DNA of 64,000 nucleotides. Source: Prorocentrum cordatum (Eukaryota > Sar > Dinophyceae > Prorocentrales > Prorocentraceae). A program made the translations under genes and the position numbers. The notes under the pieces were generated by a model that saw only the letters and a list, made by a program, of their open reading frames with translations, was not told the DNA's origin and did no database searches. The stretch is from positions 1-64,000 of the forward strand of contig CAUYUJ010003579.1 in the NCBI GenBank assembly GCA_963575745.1. The letters are read 5' to 3'. Positions 1 to 13,069 of the stretch are shown piece by piece (positions within the stretch are counted from its first letter, which is position 1; the number at the start of each line of letters is the position of its first letter).

Positions 1-296
1 GGAGGAGGAGGAGGAGGAGGAGGAGATCGGAGGAGGATGTGCGAGGAGGCTGAGGAGGAGGAGGCTGAGGAGGACGTGGAGGAGGAGGAGGAGGAGGAGG
101 AGGAGGAGGAGCATGCGGATTAGAAGGCGGAGGAGGAGGAGGAGGAGGAGGAGGACACGGAGACGGAGGGGGCGGAGGAGGAGGAGGAGGAGGAGGCTGA
201 AGAGGATGGCAATGCGGAGGTGGAGGTCGAGGTGGATGAGGAGGTGGAGGTGGTGGAGGAGGGGGATGATGAGGAGGAGCATATTGGTGAGGTCTC
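1..296. repeat. (GGA)n microsatellite
   Basis: Nearly pure GGA triplets with occasional GCT, GAT and GCG interruptions. Open frames across it on both strands (poly-Arg/Glu/Gly one way, poly-Ser/Pro the other) follow from the triplet period and are not genes. Confidence 0.95.
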
Positions 297-2170
<1,874 letters not shown>

Positions 2171-2352
2171 GAACAGGAGGAGGAGGAGGAGGAGGAGGAG
2201 GAGGAGGCATGATGATGAGGAGGAGAGGAGGAGTAGGAGGAGGAGGAGGAGGAGGAGGGGAGAGAGGAGGAGGGGGAGGACTAGGACGAGGAGGAGGATG
2301 AGGAGGAGGAGGAGGAGGAGGAGGAGGAGGAGGAGGAGGAGGAGGGAGGAGG
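2171..2352. repeat. (GGA)n microsatellite
   Basis: GGA triplet tract following directly on the GAT array, with a few GAT, GGC and GTA interruptions. Confidence 0.9.
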
Positions 2353-2496
2353 TGGCAGCTGCAGGGGTCTCCTGTAGGCTTCCCGATGCATGCGGGATGA
2401 TATTTCCGGAGGCACCAAGTGGGCAAACCAACACATAAATGATTCTCACATTCTGGATCCTCGAGGATCGAGGACCAATCTTCGGAGGATCGAGTA

Positions 2497-2681
2497 GATG
2501 GGGTCGGAGGATCGCCCAAGATCGCGATGTATCAGCGATGCGGCGCGGTTCGCGGTCCAGCTTTCTCCGTCCCGACGTCGCCGCTGCATCGGCGATGCAT
2601 CGGCGATGCATCGGCAATGCATCGGCGATGCTTCGGGGATGCGGTGCGATCCTCGGACCCCGTCGAAGTTGGGAGGCCTCC
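2497..2681. mobile_element. Short inverted-repeat element, copy 1
   Basis: The left end GGGGTCGGAGGATCGC (from about 2500) is matched 15/16 by the reverse complement of the right end at about 2648-2663. The interior is a run of GCATCGGCGAT-like short repeats. A clearly related copy with longer arms lies at 25630-25856. There is no coding capacity, so it resembles a MITE or foldback element. The exact ends are uncertain. Confidence 0.6.
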
Positions 2682-2781
2682 ACAGGGGGAGGGGGAGGAG
2701 GAGGGGGAGGAGGAGGAGGAGGAGGAGGAGGAGGAGGAGGAGGAGGAGGAGGAGGAGGAGGAGGAGGAGGAGGAGGAGGAG
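2682..2781. repeat. (GGA)n microsatellite
   Basis: GGA triplets immediately right of the short inverted-repeat element. Confidence 0.92.
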
Positions 2782-3332
2782 AGGGGGAAGACAGCAGGAG
2801 AAGGGCAGGAGTGGTGCTCATGCTGTCACAATATTGCTGCCCAGGCATGTGGCTTGCGGGCGTGATCGCGCCCCCACCAGGGCTGACGCCGATGCGGCGC
2901 ACAAGAGCAGGGCGGGGAGGTTCTTGCGTGATTCTCTTGCACAGCTGTTTTTTAGAGCTCGAGGCGTTTTCGTTTCGTCGTTCGTTCGTCGTCTTTTGTT
3001 TGCCCCCCCCCCTTCATCAACCTCTCCGTAATGGTCCCGAGACATCCCCAGGATCAGCCAAAGAGGTTCCCCTCTCATCACCATGCTCCTTATGTCTCCC
3101 GACGCTCCTTCGTGTAAGAATCCGGGCGCGCATGCCACCTCAGTCGGCGTCGCCGTCATTGCCGATGCAGTGTTTCTGAGTTTTCTGGAGCGCTTCTGGA
3201 GATTCTCGTCGGCACGGCTAGAGGCGACTCGAACAATTCCCTAGGATTAACAGCGTGAGTACCGCTTATGCTTTTCAGAAGCCCTCCCGCCTTCAGACAG
3301 GCACTCACAGAAGCCCCCGATCTCTTCTAAGG

Positions 3333-3333
<1 letters not shown>
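2782..3333. other. Unassigned spacer
   Basis: About 550 bases of mixed sequence with no recognisable protein motif, RNA gene or repeat structure. Confidence 0.5.
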
Positions 3334-3367
<34 letters not shown>

Positions 3368-3371
3368 TTCT

Positions 3372-3409
<38 letters not shown>

Positions 3410-3410
3410 G
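3334..3410. repeat. (GTC)n microsatellite
   Basis: GTC triplets with one TTCTGC interruption. A second, looser GTC/GTG block follows at about 3566-3715 after 155 bases of unique sequence. Confidence 0.92.
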
Positions 3411-3720
3411 TTGCCGTTGGCGGCGGAGCTCCGCGGAGCGCCAGAGCTGTGCCGAGAGCGCGGGGGCCTGCCCCCGCCCTGCGGCCAGCAGCGCCGGAGG
3501 GAGCGGCCAGAGGTGGCAGAAGGACGGGTGTTCCGAGTACTCCACGATGGCGGGCACCGAGGCGCAGACGTCGTTGTCGTCGTCGTCGTCGTCGCCCTGG
3601 CGGTCGTTGTCGTTGCCGCTGTGGTCGCCCTTGTTGACTCCGCGGTTGTCGCCGTCGTGGTCTTGGTGGTGGTGATGTTGGTCGCTGTCGTGGTGGTGGT
3701 CGTGGTCTTCGTCCTAGCTA

Positions 3721-4431
3721 TCGAGCTGTCCTCTCTGCCTATGTTCGTAAGCTGGGAATTCTCAACAGTACATGCATGGAGGGAGGATCGTTATCAAAAC
3801 GGGGCTCTCACCTTCGCGCCATGCACAGTCGGCCGAGGCTTGAAACATCAATATGGATGGAGGGCGTACCATTTTCATGATGTGGCTCTTGGCTGGGCGC
3901 CGCGCGCATTCGTCTTGAAAGCTTGCAGCAGCTCCAAGGATGGACGGCGTGTCACTTCCCAATGGGGCTCTCGCCTGAGACGTCCCCCCCGTGTACACAC
4001 ATGACAAGACGTGCGCAATTGCGGAATGGCTGCACGGATGATGACGAAGCTATTGATGATAGGGTCATTCATGTGCGATTTCTTGAAGTCAACTCTCACT
4101 GGTGGAAAGTGTTTATTGTTAACACAGGGCTCTCGCTGGACTTGCTCTTGAGCTTTCTGATGCTACCTCATCGCGTGCCTCGTAGCTCGAAGCATGCAGG
4201 GGATTCCTTCTACGAAGCGGGGCCGTCGCCCGAACGGCGGGCCCACGTGGCGCTCGTCTCTCAAGGAGGCGCTGCCCGCGGTGGAGAGGCGTGGTTGCAG
4301 GGACTCACGGCGAGGGGAGTGGGAACAGGAGGCTTTGCAGCATCAGCGACGCATGCGTGGCTCTCTTTGGGCCGCTTCCTCCCCTCCCCTCGCGCCTCGT
4401 CGTCCTGGAGGAAGAGGGGGGGAGTAGGAGT
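3721..4431. other. Spacer with four diverged short repeats
   Basis: No gene seen. Four diverged segments at about 3775-3820, 3856-3905, 3939-3980 and 4098-4145 each carry a GGAG(G)-containing stretch followed by a GGGCTCTCGCC-like box (GTGGCTCTTGGC in the second). Confidence 0.4.
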
Positions 4432-4610
4432 AGGAAGGAGGAGGAGGAGGAGGAGGAGGAGGAGGAGGAGGAGGAGTGAGAGGAGGAGGAGGAGGGAGGA
4501 GGAGGAAGAGGGGGGAGTAGAGGGGGGTGGAGGAGGAGGAGGAGGAGGAGGAGGAGGAGGAGAGGAGGAGGATGAGGAGGAGAGGAGGAGGGCTGCGCCG
4601 TCGCCCTCGC
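4432..4610. repeat. (GGA)n microsatellite
   Basis: GGA triplet tract with AAG, GAT and GTA interruptions. It is followed by about 220 bases of GC-rich sequence with no recognisable product. Confidence 0.92.
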
Positions 4611-4830
4611 CGCCCCCGGTCGTCGCCGCCGACTCGCCGCCACGCCCCCCGCGTCGGCGATCGCCCAGCCTCGGAGGTGCAGACGGCGCACGGGGCGCCC
4701 GCCGCGAGCTCCCTGGCGAGCAGCGCGGCGGCCTCCGGGGTGGAGAGGCCCGCCGCCGGCCGCGCGCTGGCTGGTCGCCGGCCGCGGCGGCTGGTCGCCG
4801 CGGGGCCCCCTCGATGCCGCGGGGTTCTCT

Positions 4831-5070
4831 TCCTCCTCCTCTTCATCCTCCTCCTCCTCGTCCCCGTCCCTTTCCTCCTCCTCCTCCTCTCTCCTCCCCT
4901 TGTCCCTCCTCCTCCTCCTCCTCCTCCCTCCCTCCCTCCCTCCCTTCTCCTCCTCCTCCTCCTCCTCTTCCTCCTCCTCCTCCTCCTCCTCCTCCTCCTC
5001 CTCCTCCTCCCTCTCCTCCTTCTCGTCCCTCTCCTCCTTCTCCTCCCCCTCCCCTTCCCCTCCCTCTCGC
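4831..5070. repeat. (CCT)n microsatellite
   Basis: CCT/TCC triplets. This is the opposite strand sense to the tract at 4432-4610, so the two tracts and the GC-rich spacer form a loose inverted arrangement. Confidence 0.92.
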
Positions 5071-5778
5071 TGCCACCGCCGCCGGTCGCGGCCGCGCTGC
5101 CGGTCGCTGCGGGGCACCCTCGATGCCCTCCTCTCCCCTCGTGAAGAATCACGGAGACCATGACCGAGGAGTCGCGGGATCTTGTCGATGCCGATCTCGG
5201 TCATGACCCATGTGGGCCGTCGCCCCTTCGCGAGGATGGTCCGCGGATTGATGCTGACGGTGACCAAGACGGTCACAACGTTTCCGCGTTCAGTCTTGGT
5301 CATGGTCCCCGTTTTCTTATTCCCCATCTCCTTCTCCGGCCTTCTCGGCTCGGCCTCCCTCCTCTCGCCACAGCTCTGTTTTGTAGGCTGACTCCGACAA
5401 GATTCGGCGCGACCACGCGAGGCACTGTATGACTCGGAATTCCGCACGAGGAGGACGGTCGGTCCGAGTCGTTGCCGACGCGGCGGCGACCCCGCCGCAG
5501 GTGTTAATGGTTGAACGCCGCCGGTGACCTAGAATCGGCCAGTACGGAATGATATGGCGATCGAAAAGCGGCCGACCGTTCAAGGTCGAACGATCCACGC
5601 GGTGTAAGAAACCACCTCCGAAGTCGCCACGACACGAACCTGCCGTCGGCAACGTGGACGGTGGCGGCCAGGTATTCACACGTAGTTCCCTTCTTCTCGT
5701 GGCCCCTCCGCGTGGATAGGCTGGCGATGATCAACGGCCAGCACCACTTGACCATGGACTACCTGAAGGACCAGCGCC
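5071..5778. other. Unassigned spacer
   Basis: About 700 bases of mixed sequence. A 9-base inverted pair (CATGACCGA near 5159 and TCGGTCATG near 5198) is the only local structure noticed. No protein motif was recognised in any frame. Confidence 0.4.
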
Positions 5779-5822
5779 GAGGAGGAGGAGGAGGAGGAGG
5801 AGGAGGAGGAGGAGGAGGAGGA
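5779..5822. repeat. (GGA)n tract, 3' flank of the minus-strand LINE
   Basis: Pure GGA triplets. Together with 13091-13251, which has the same strand sense, this tract brackets the LINE, as expected if the element inserted into a (GGA)n microsatellite. Confidence 0.9.
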
Positions 5823-6031
5823 TGAGGAACCATACCTCCGATGACCTGTTTTTAGCCGAGCGTCTAGCCTCTGACGGTGGAGGAGGGAGGAGGCGGATCA
5901 GGAGGGAGGAGGGGAGGGGGATTCAAGTTGGGATTCAATCGGGGCAACAGTGTTGCGGGCCACTAGGCCCCAGACTCACAGGGAGAATCTTGGGGCAGCA
6001 GCTTAAAGGGGAGGACCGCACCAACGAGGGA

Positions 6032-6748
6032 TTAGGGATTAGACCCCGCGGGTGCATCCTGAGGATTAGCGGGGGCGGGGCCAGGCTCGCTTGACGAACC
6101 AGCTCCACTCACACTCTGCCGCCTACTTCGGGCAGCAAACTCTTCACTAGCCTGCATCGCCATCTTAACTGCCTTAGGGGGCCCTTCACGACGAGGGTAG
6201 AGGCCCTTGCCCAAACGGTCCAAGTTTTCCGAGCCTTTCCTCCGACTCGGGCGACATTCAGTGATAAGATGACGGGGGTCCGTGGTCGCATAGGCCCCGC
6301 AGGTGTGACAAACAGTTAGGAAGAATTGGTCCGCTCGCCCGAGCAAATGAGACGGGTGGACTTCAACTCCCTGCAAATGAAGGCCGATTCCCTGAGAGAT
6401 CCTCGGAGCCCTAGGAAGGTCGGGAGCCTCAGGAGGAGGAGGAGGGGGAGGAGGATTACAGTGGCTCGAGCTCAGCTCCAGGAACCTAGACATGGGCACA
6501 GTCTGGAGACAGACCTCGCAAACCCACACAGGGCCCCTCAGGTGGAGGTGGTGGGCGGAGGCAGCAACTGCTCGAACAACCCGAGACCTCGGCACCGGTT
6601 TGATGGGCATCGCTTCTCTCTCGGCCTTCGAGTGATTCTCGACGGCCGCTGAATCCTGCAAGGCGCGACGGGCACGCCTCCTGATCATCGCAGCAGCAGG
6701 GTCGACCGCATCGGTCCGAGGAAGGTCCCCCACCACCCCCCCCTCTCC
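6032..6748 (-). pseudogene. LINE C-terminal Cys-rich domain
   Basis: About 239 codons continuing the LINE polyprotein after RNase H but in another frame. The break lies in a G-homopolymer (C run on plus, about 6741-6748), where a single-base length change would rejoin the frames. The sequence contains W-x-C-E-x-C near residues 76-81 and later V-C-H-T-C-G-A-Y-A-T with a downstream Cys (TECRPS), consistent with a zinc-binding C-terminus. From memory, dinoflagellate LINEs carry a similar CGxYAxxxPRxL motif, and its role is unknown to me. The tail is rich in Ser/Pro/Gly and ends at a stop near 6032. Confidence 0.6.
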
Positions 6749-9110
6749 CACGCCGACTCCGCCGCCTTCCCCGCCCAGATATCCGCAGCCATGTTACCCA
6801 TGGCCGTGAGCTTCTCCTGCTCACTGTTAAAACTCGCTTCCCCATCTGTGTGCGATGGGGTCCATCTCACTACAATCTGGCCAGCCCGAGCCCTCCAAGG
6901 CTTCCGAGCCCGCTCCCAAAGATCCTCCTGGAGGCGAGAGGCCTTGGGATTCTCCAGGGTGAGCTTCCAAGACCTGGCAATAGTCTTATGATCGGTGACG
7001 AATTCTACATATCTGGTCACATTCCCGAGCATGAGGCAACACGCGAGGAGCTCGGCCCTCGGGGCCGACTGCTTTGGCCCAAGGAGGGGCCTCGCAATGC
7101 CAGCGCGCTCCTCATATTCACCCTCCTCGTTGCGAACAAGGGCCACGATCGCCGCGCCACATCGACGCCGACGAGGATCATTCGAGTGCTTCCCTCCCGA
7201 CCCGTCCCCGTGCACCACCGTCCACCCCTCTTCCTTGCAGTCCTCGAAGGCGCCAGACAGCCTGAGCTCGAGCTCGGCCAGCAGCGCCTCATCAAACCGA
7301 GGCGTGGTCATGCAGACAGTGGGCACACCGCGGAGCCAGACGGTGGGCTGGCTCTCATGCTGCGCCAGCGCCGCAGCCAGCAGCGAGGAGGTCTTGTCGT
7401 AGTCGTCGTGGTCGCGCTTGGCCTCGCAAGGCCAAGTCCTGTGGAACAGCGTCTCAGGATGCTTCTTAAAGCGAGGGCAAGTGGTCGATTCGATCTGATA
7501 GCCACAAAGGCGTCGCCGCGTACGAGTCCAGTGCCCTGCCGCCACCATTGTGAGGTTCAAGCCATGCTCGTCGTACTCGCCGCGGGCCTGGTGGCGCTTG
7601 AGCCCCCTGCTACTGTGGAAGAAATCGCTGCCTCCGTCGAGGGCCTCGCCAGCGTCATGCTTGCTCGCCTCAGCCCACAATGCCGAGCGAAAATCACACG
7701 TCCGGTCGTTCACGAGCTCTACAGTAGACCCGAAGTGCTCGAATGCTTTCTCACTGCTCGACGGTATATGCCATTCATCAACTCCTGTAGCCGTGGGGCG
7801 AGTCCAAACACCAGCAGACTTCGGATCCCACCCCGCGTCCAGCAACGTAGCAATGATCGCTGACATCGGACCTCGCACGATTTTCCAGCACCGCTTCTCA
7901 GCCTTCAGGATCCGTGCTTGGATCGAAGGCCGCGCCAACTTGACTCGCGGGTGTAGATCAGGCTGGGCTGGCCACAACCTGAGCCACTCCAGAACCTGCT
8001 GCCGACCGAGCTCCACCGCAGGGTCCCGCAGGCCGAAGGAGGCCGCCAGCGTGCTGGTCAAGCAGTGCCCACCTTGGCCGCCCGTCACTGCAGCAGCAGC
8101 CTGGCGCCGCAGCGTCAGCAAGGCCGACGGCGGGATGTCGTAGACCTGGTGCACATACGTGGCCTGCGGGCACGCTCCAGTGGCCCAGAGACAGCGGGCC
8201 TCGCGACCCAGGGCCGCCGTGCGCCTGAGCCGCTTGATGCGCCCAGCGCGTCGCTGCGCCTTGGCGCGGCGCGAGAACGACTTGGCGCGGGCCCTGCGCG
8301 TGCCAGCCGCCACGTCGATGCCGAAGTCGGCGCCCTGGGTGGCTGGCTTGACAGGAACGCCTCTCGCTCACAGCCGCTTCGCCGACTTCTTCGCCAACTT
8401 GGCCGACGAACCCAGGGGCAGGGACTTGGAGGAGACTTCCATCCGCTGCTCCTCCAATCCACGGGCCAGGGTCGTGCCAATCTTCTCCATTGCAGGTGGC
8501 GCAGTCTGAGCCGTGCCTTCGCATCGTCCAACGGTGTCGTCGATGGGCGTTCAGAGGGGCGCAGTCGGGACCTCCTGGTGGACCCTCTCCAGGATCAGGT
8601 AGAGGGCCAGCTTGGAGATGGGGGCCCCGTGCGACGACCTGGCGACGACGCTGCGCGTAGGGTAGATCGCCTCGCTGAGCCGTCCACGCTCCCTCAAGTA
8701 GCGCGGGTGGAGGTATACCTGCGCCTGGAGGCCCATGGCGGTCGGGCTGACGCCGAAGTCCAGGCCTATCTGGAGCAAGCCGGCCAACGAGACGCTGTCG
8801 TAGCACTTCTCGGTGCCCGAGAGCAGCACCTGGAAGCTCAACTGCTGTTCCTGGGCCGCCTCGTCCTGGGTCGCCTTGAGTCAGGCTGCTCTGGGGGCTG
8901 ACGAGCCCCTGGCAGCTGTGTCCCAGAATGCTGCGCGTCTGGGGCACCACTGCGACTTGAACGTCTGGCGCGCCCTCGACCGCAGCTTGACAGGCAGCGG
9001 GGCCATCCAAGAACGCGGTCACCCTCTCGCGACGGCTTCGGGGCGAGGGCCGAGAGGGTGGCTGCCACTTGCAACGGCCGCGCCTGGGCAGCCTCGCAGC
9101 GCCGCAGGAT
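6685..9110 (-). pseudogene. LINE reverse transcriptase and RNase H (two in-frame stops)
   Basis: One minus-strand frame runs from about 9000 to 6685 with only two stops, both TGA (near 8880 and 8551). It contains RT motif A (SGTEKCYDSV, near 8815), a motif B-like stretch (near 8610), motif C (IDDTV, near 8533), the thumb/connector, and RNase H. In the open part starting at 8313 the RNase H catalytic set is complete: D370 (HGDGSGG), E421 (APRAELLA), D441 (FVTDHK) and D511 (NMAADIWAG), plus SHTDGE. A C...H...H...C cluster (residues 279-296) resembles the zinc motif found between RT and RNase H in LINEs. The first Asp of motif A is Gly (GGC where GAC is expected), which should abolish polymerase activity. 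An upstream RT segment (LAPKPSREGD, about 9074-9000) is in another frame. Confidence 0.8.
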
Positions 9111-9129
9111 GTCGGCCAGCGCCTAGTGC

Positions 9130-9830
9130 TAGGAGGCGGCAGGCGGCCAAGATCGCCCTCTCCGAGCCCATAACTCCACGAGCTTTCGTGTTGCCTGTGG
9201 CTCGAATGCCTGCCTGCAACTGCTCAATCTGCAACGGAGGGATGCCCTCCTCATCTGCCTTCTGACGGATGTGCCCGAGGGCCTGCCGCATCCGTCCGAA
9301 TCTTGCCCCACTTCGCCGACTTGGTGGCCATGATGGCGATGGGGTCTGCCACCGCGTTAGCCGCGATGGAGGGGGCCGTGACCTCAACAGTGGCATCCGC
9401 AGGCCGAGGTGCAACAGGATCTCGCGCATGTCGGTGAAGCGCTCCAGGAGAGCTGCGCCACGTGCGACGGACCCAATCAGCGCGGGCCAAGCGGGCCTTG
9501 CCGATGCCGCGTGCAACCTCGCAAGCTGCGACCGCTTCGACACTAATCACCACCTGGGTCAGGCCTTGCACGAGCTGGTAACTGGCGAGGCGATCGAGGC
9601 CCTCAAGGTACTGCTGACGCAGATGCTGAACTCGTTCAGCAGCGCGAGCCAAGGCGCTGCACATCTGGCCGTCGTCTTTGTCGTGCAAGGAATGGCCGGC
9701 GCTCTCCTGCAGAGGTGTCCATAACAGACCACTGCGCTGCTCCATCATGCTTCCAGTGGCCGCGCCCAGGAGAAGAGACCGACGTCTTCCAAGTAGCTGC
9801 GAAGCCGCGGGCCCTACCAGCAAAGGGCGC
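9130..9830 (-). pseudogene. LINE linker between endonuclease and RT
   Basis: Coding-like sequence split over at least two frames. One (about 9823-9440) reads as a helical, Arg/Glu/Gln-rich stretch (RAAERVQHLRQQYLEGLDRL...). The next (about 9290-9150) reads LQIEQLQAGIRATGNTKARG, resembling the segment just before RT motif 1 in other LINEs. No catalytic motif. Assigned by position between the endonuclease and the RT. Confidence 0.5.
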
Positions 9831-10229
9831 TCTCTCCTGGGGCGTCATCGTAGGGTCGAGGAGGGCCTGCCCGACCTGATCGACCCATCTGCCGTGAGCC
9901 TGGGAGAGGTCGTCTTTCCCCCATCGAGGGCCCAGCCAACAGTCGGAGTGCCGCGGATCTTGCGCATCTCCGCCGTGAAGGCGCACGGCTGCTGGTGCTC
10001 ATTGCCCCGCACTTTGACGGGCGAGCTGCCCTCCCAGCGGTCGACGCCGATGGCAAACTCGTCGCCCGCCAGCGCCGGTTTGTCTGGAGGTTGGTGCAGG
10101 TCTAGGAAGGCATCCTGATGGTCAGCAGGGAGGGCCTCCGTGCGCCTGTGGAGCGCTGCCTGTTTACGCTGGTGACTCTTACTGGTCGGGTCGGGGCCCG
10201 TTGGCAGTCGCCCAAAAATAGAGCGCGCC

Positions 10230-10960
10230 CGCGGCAGGACCAAGGTGCGATGCCGCCGCGCCGTCGACGAGCCCTCTATCTTAACGTGGAGGCCGCAGTG
10301 GACCTTCCAAGGGACCGTGAGCATGGCCTTGACCGTGATGAGGTGGGCCACGGACTCCGCCGCCGCCGCGTAGTCTATCAGGGAGCCCGCGCCCTTGTCG
10401 CAGGTCGCCTCGACATCTGGGAGGGCGGTCACTCCTCCAACATCCTTCAGGACAGAGTAGCCCGAGAGAACCTTCGGGGTGAGGTTCCAGTCGGCAGCGG
10501 CGATCCATGGGTCCGACACCGACGCTAACAAGACTCGGAGGGAAACCCATCTCTCCAGGTTGAGGCCCCGAAGCCGTGCTTCGGCAAGAAGTGCGCCGAT
10601 ATGATGATGAGGTTGCCCGCGCGAAGGTGCCGGACCGTGGCGGCCCAGCCGCGGCAGGGGTCGTTGTTGCCCTCCTCGGTCATTAGGGCCCGCTGCCGAT
10701 CGAAAGAGGTCGTGGCCGGGTGCGATCGGGCCAAGCTCCACTCTCCTCTGCTCGCGCCCTCGGTCGAATGGTCTGTAAGGGTGGCCGCGCGCGCCGAGAG
10801 CTTCCATCCGTCGCGCTGGCTCGGTGTTGGGTCAGCTTCGCGTTGGTGGCGTGGGTCTCCGCAATGGCCATGATGCCGTAGTTGTGCTTGTTCTCGACCG
10901 CGAATTCGTGGATGCGCGGCGCCCGCTCCGTGATGTTCGCGAAGAAAAGGGGCGCGTCAG
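10230..10960 (-). pseudogene. LINE EEP/APE-type endonuclease
   Basis: This domain nicks target DNA to prime reverse transcription in LINEs. It is spread over three minus frames. The N-terminal part (about 10949-10800) has FFANIT and IAETHATN, matching the first strands and the metal-binding Glu region. The middle (about 10730-10530) has LRAGNLIIISAHFLPKHGFGA. The C-terminal part (about 10550-10270) has AADWNLTP (10495-10484; GDWN in relatives), TCDKG.GSLIDY (near 10374) and a His (VHCGLHV, near 10290). At least two frameshifts make it non-functional. The family assignment rests on this ordered set of motifs. Confidence 0.75.
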
Positions 10961-12135
10961 TACGGTCCGCAGGCTGCTTCTTCTTCGGGGCAGGCCCGTC
11001 TGCCGGCGCTTGCCACGCGCCGCTATCATCACCGTAGTACTCAGCACGGGGTACAGCATCGGGTCCAATCACCGCGTCCCAGACGCGGCTGGCCTCCGCG
11101 CGCCAGTGGGGGAGATCGCCCATCTGCGACAGGCGGTCCAGGTGCACGAGGACAGCCGCGCGGATCGCAGCCGACCTGCGCCAAGCCCTGTCGCAGACCT
11201 TGTCCGCCTCGGTGATGGTGCGCTGGGTGGTGAGGGGGACGAACATGACACATGACTGCCTCCACTTCTCAGCGCCACTCTCAGGGTCTTTGGGGTTCTC
11301 AATCCACTCAGCTGCTCGTTTCTTCATTTCGTCAGCAAGCCGCCGGCGAGGCCGCTGGCTGGCTGGGGCGGCCCAGCAGAACCCGCCTGCGGAGACGCCG
11401 ACGAGCCAGCCGACGCCGATGCCGAAGTCGCCGCCGCCCTTGCCCCTTGCCGAAGGTGCCCCCGCCCCCGGGGAGACGTGTCCTGGGCCGTGCGGGGCGT
11501 CGTCGCGACGCTGGCTCCCGCCGCCGCCGCCAGAGGGCGGCAGCTGGCAGGGGCGCCGCCCTCCCCGCTGCCGCCTTGGGGGCAGCAGCTGGCGAGGGCG
11601 CCCGCGGCGGAGGCCGCCGCGGCAGCGTCGCCCGCCCACGCAGCTGAGTGGGGGGGCGCCGAAGCAGCGTCGCGCGCCTTCGCAGAAGTGCTTGCGTGGC
11701 GGAAAGAGACAATCTGACTGCTCCATACCAAACCAAAGCAATCATCGCTGCATGATCCATGGTAGTGCTGCCCCCTCTTCTGAAGGGGCCTTGGCCTTAG
11801 GTGGAGGCCCGCCAGGGCGCTGCTTACCAGGGGCGGGGGGAGCAGCTGCAACCCTCACATCAGCAGAGGGCCTCGCCACTGGATCAGCTATCGAGGCAGA
11901 TCGTTCCAGACGCTCGCGGGCCGCTTGGACCTCGGACGCTCGAGCCGCAGCAGCTGGGTTAGGCTGCTCTGGCGGCTCCGGGGCCGCAGCTGGGGCCTTG
12001 CCGCTCCCCCCCCGCCGTCGTCAGGGGGGGCCGCGCCGCCGCTGCCAGCCGCCGCTGACTGCGCGGGGGCAGCAGGGCTGCCCGCAGGGGCCGACGCAGC
12101 CTCTGGCCCACTGGCTGCATCTTCAGTGCGCCGCC
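10961..12135 (-). pseudogene. LINE low-complexity linker
   Basis: Region between ORF1 and the endonuclease, very GC-rich. The stretch at about 11300-10961 looks like real coding sequence (EWIENPKDPESGAEKWRQS and following, with a helical segment after it). About 11350-12130 reads as Ala/Pro/Gly/Arg low complexity in every frame, so the original frame cannot be fixed by eye. Confidence 0.4.
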
Positions 12136-13069
12136 TCATGAGCGGAGCCTGGGCCGCCGCCACAGTGACCCCCTCGAGCGCCACCTGGGCGGCCTGGATG
12201 ACCGCCTTGGCCTGGGCATTGGCTTCGTCCATGGCCGCGAGAGCCGCTGAAGCTTCGTTTTAGCCTCCCCGTCCTCATACTCGTCCACCGAGATGCTCTT
12301 GGGCTTCTCGTCGAACGCCGCCAGGGGATCAGGTTCTGAGCTCTCTTGCTGGGGCTCAGGTGCAGTCGGGGAGCGATGCCTGTTGTAGGCCAGCACCGCC
12401 GCCTCGTGGGCCTCCTCCGCGTCCACGAGCTCCTCCATGGCCTGGTCGTAGTCGTTTCGTGCCTTCTGGAGGCGCCTCTCCAGGTTGCCGATCTCCGAAA
12501 GAAGGTTGTGTGCGTTCGAAGCATTGGCCTCCGTCGACGGGATCTGCTCCAAGGGCGAACGCGACTTCGGCAACGCTGGCGTCTCCACTGCCTGCTTGAT
12601 AGCCAAGATGGGTGCCGTAACCGAGGGCTCGTGTTGCGCGAGGGCCTCAAGCTGGTTGAAGAGCTTCGCCTTACCCCAAGGGGTGAAGATCGCAGGCGAT
12701 GAAGCGGCAGGTACAGAACCTCCTTGCCACTTCGGTGGTCCTCCCGTGAGTTTGTCCTTATCCTTTTCTTCTTCGGGGAGTACAACTGCTGCGCCTGACC
12801 ACACACCGAGCGAACTCCGCCATTCTTGATGCTGCGCCAAGTCCAAACCCATTACTGGCCAGCACGGCAGGACGGGGTCGGGCACATCGTGTAGTTCGTG
12901 CGATTCTGCTGCGGCACCATGGCAGGCACTGATGTGTAGGAGAAGGGGCTTGTACCGTCGCGCTGCTAGCGACGGGATTGGGATCCCCTGAAATCACTGT
13001 CGGGCTGAGCAGCCCTGGCACTGGCCGCGGACTAGCGGTATCCACGTGTTCCCCTGTGGAACAAAGCAT
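12136..13069 (-). pseudogene. LINE ORF1-like N-terminal region
   Basis: Begins with ATG directly after the leader relict. The first 70-80 codons (frame starting at 13069) include VDTASPRP, also found at the same place in the 27.5-kb LINE. A second frame (12885-12136, 249 codons) carries a helical, charged segment (residues about 128-165: LLSEIGNLERRLQKARNDYD...) likely to be a coiled coil, then an acidic linker (DEYEDGEAK). ORF1 proteins of LINEs often combine a small zinc-binding or RNA-binding part with a coiled coil. I do not see a complete zinc motif in this copy, and the two frames imply a frameshift near 12880. Confidence 0.55.

Noticed and set aside
5823-6031. AATCCCTAATCCC at the LINE 3' end as a telomeric repeat tail
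   Set aside because: Only two copies; not enough to infer telomere-targeted insertion.
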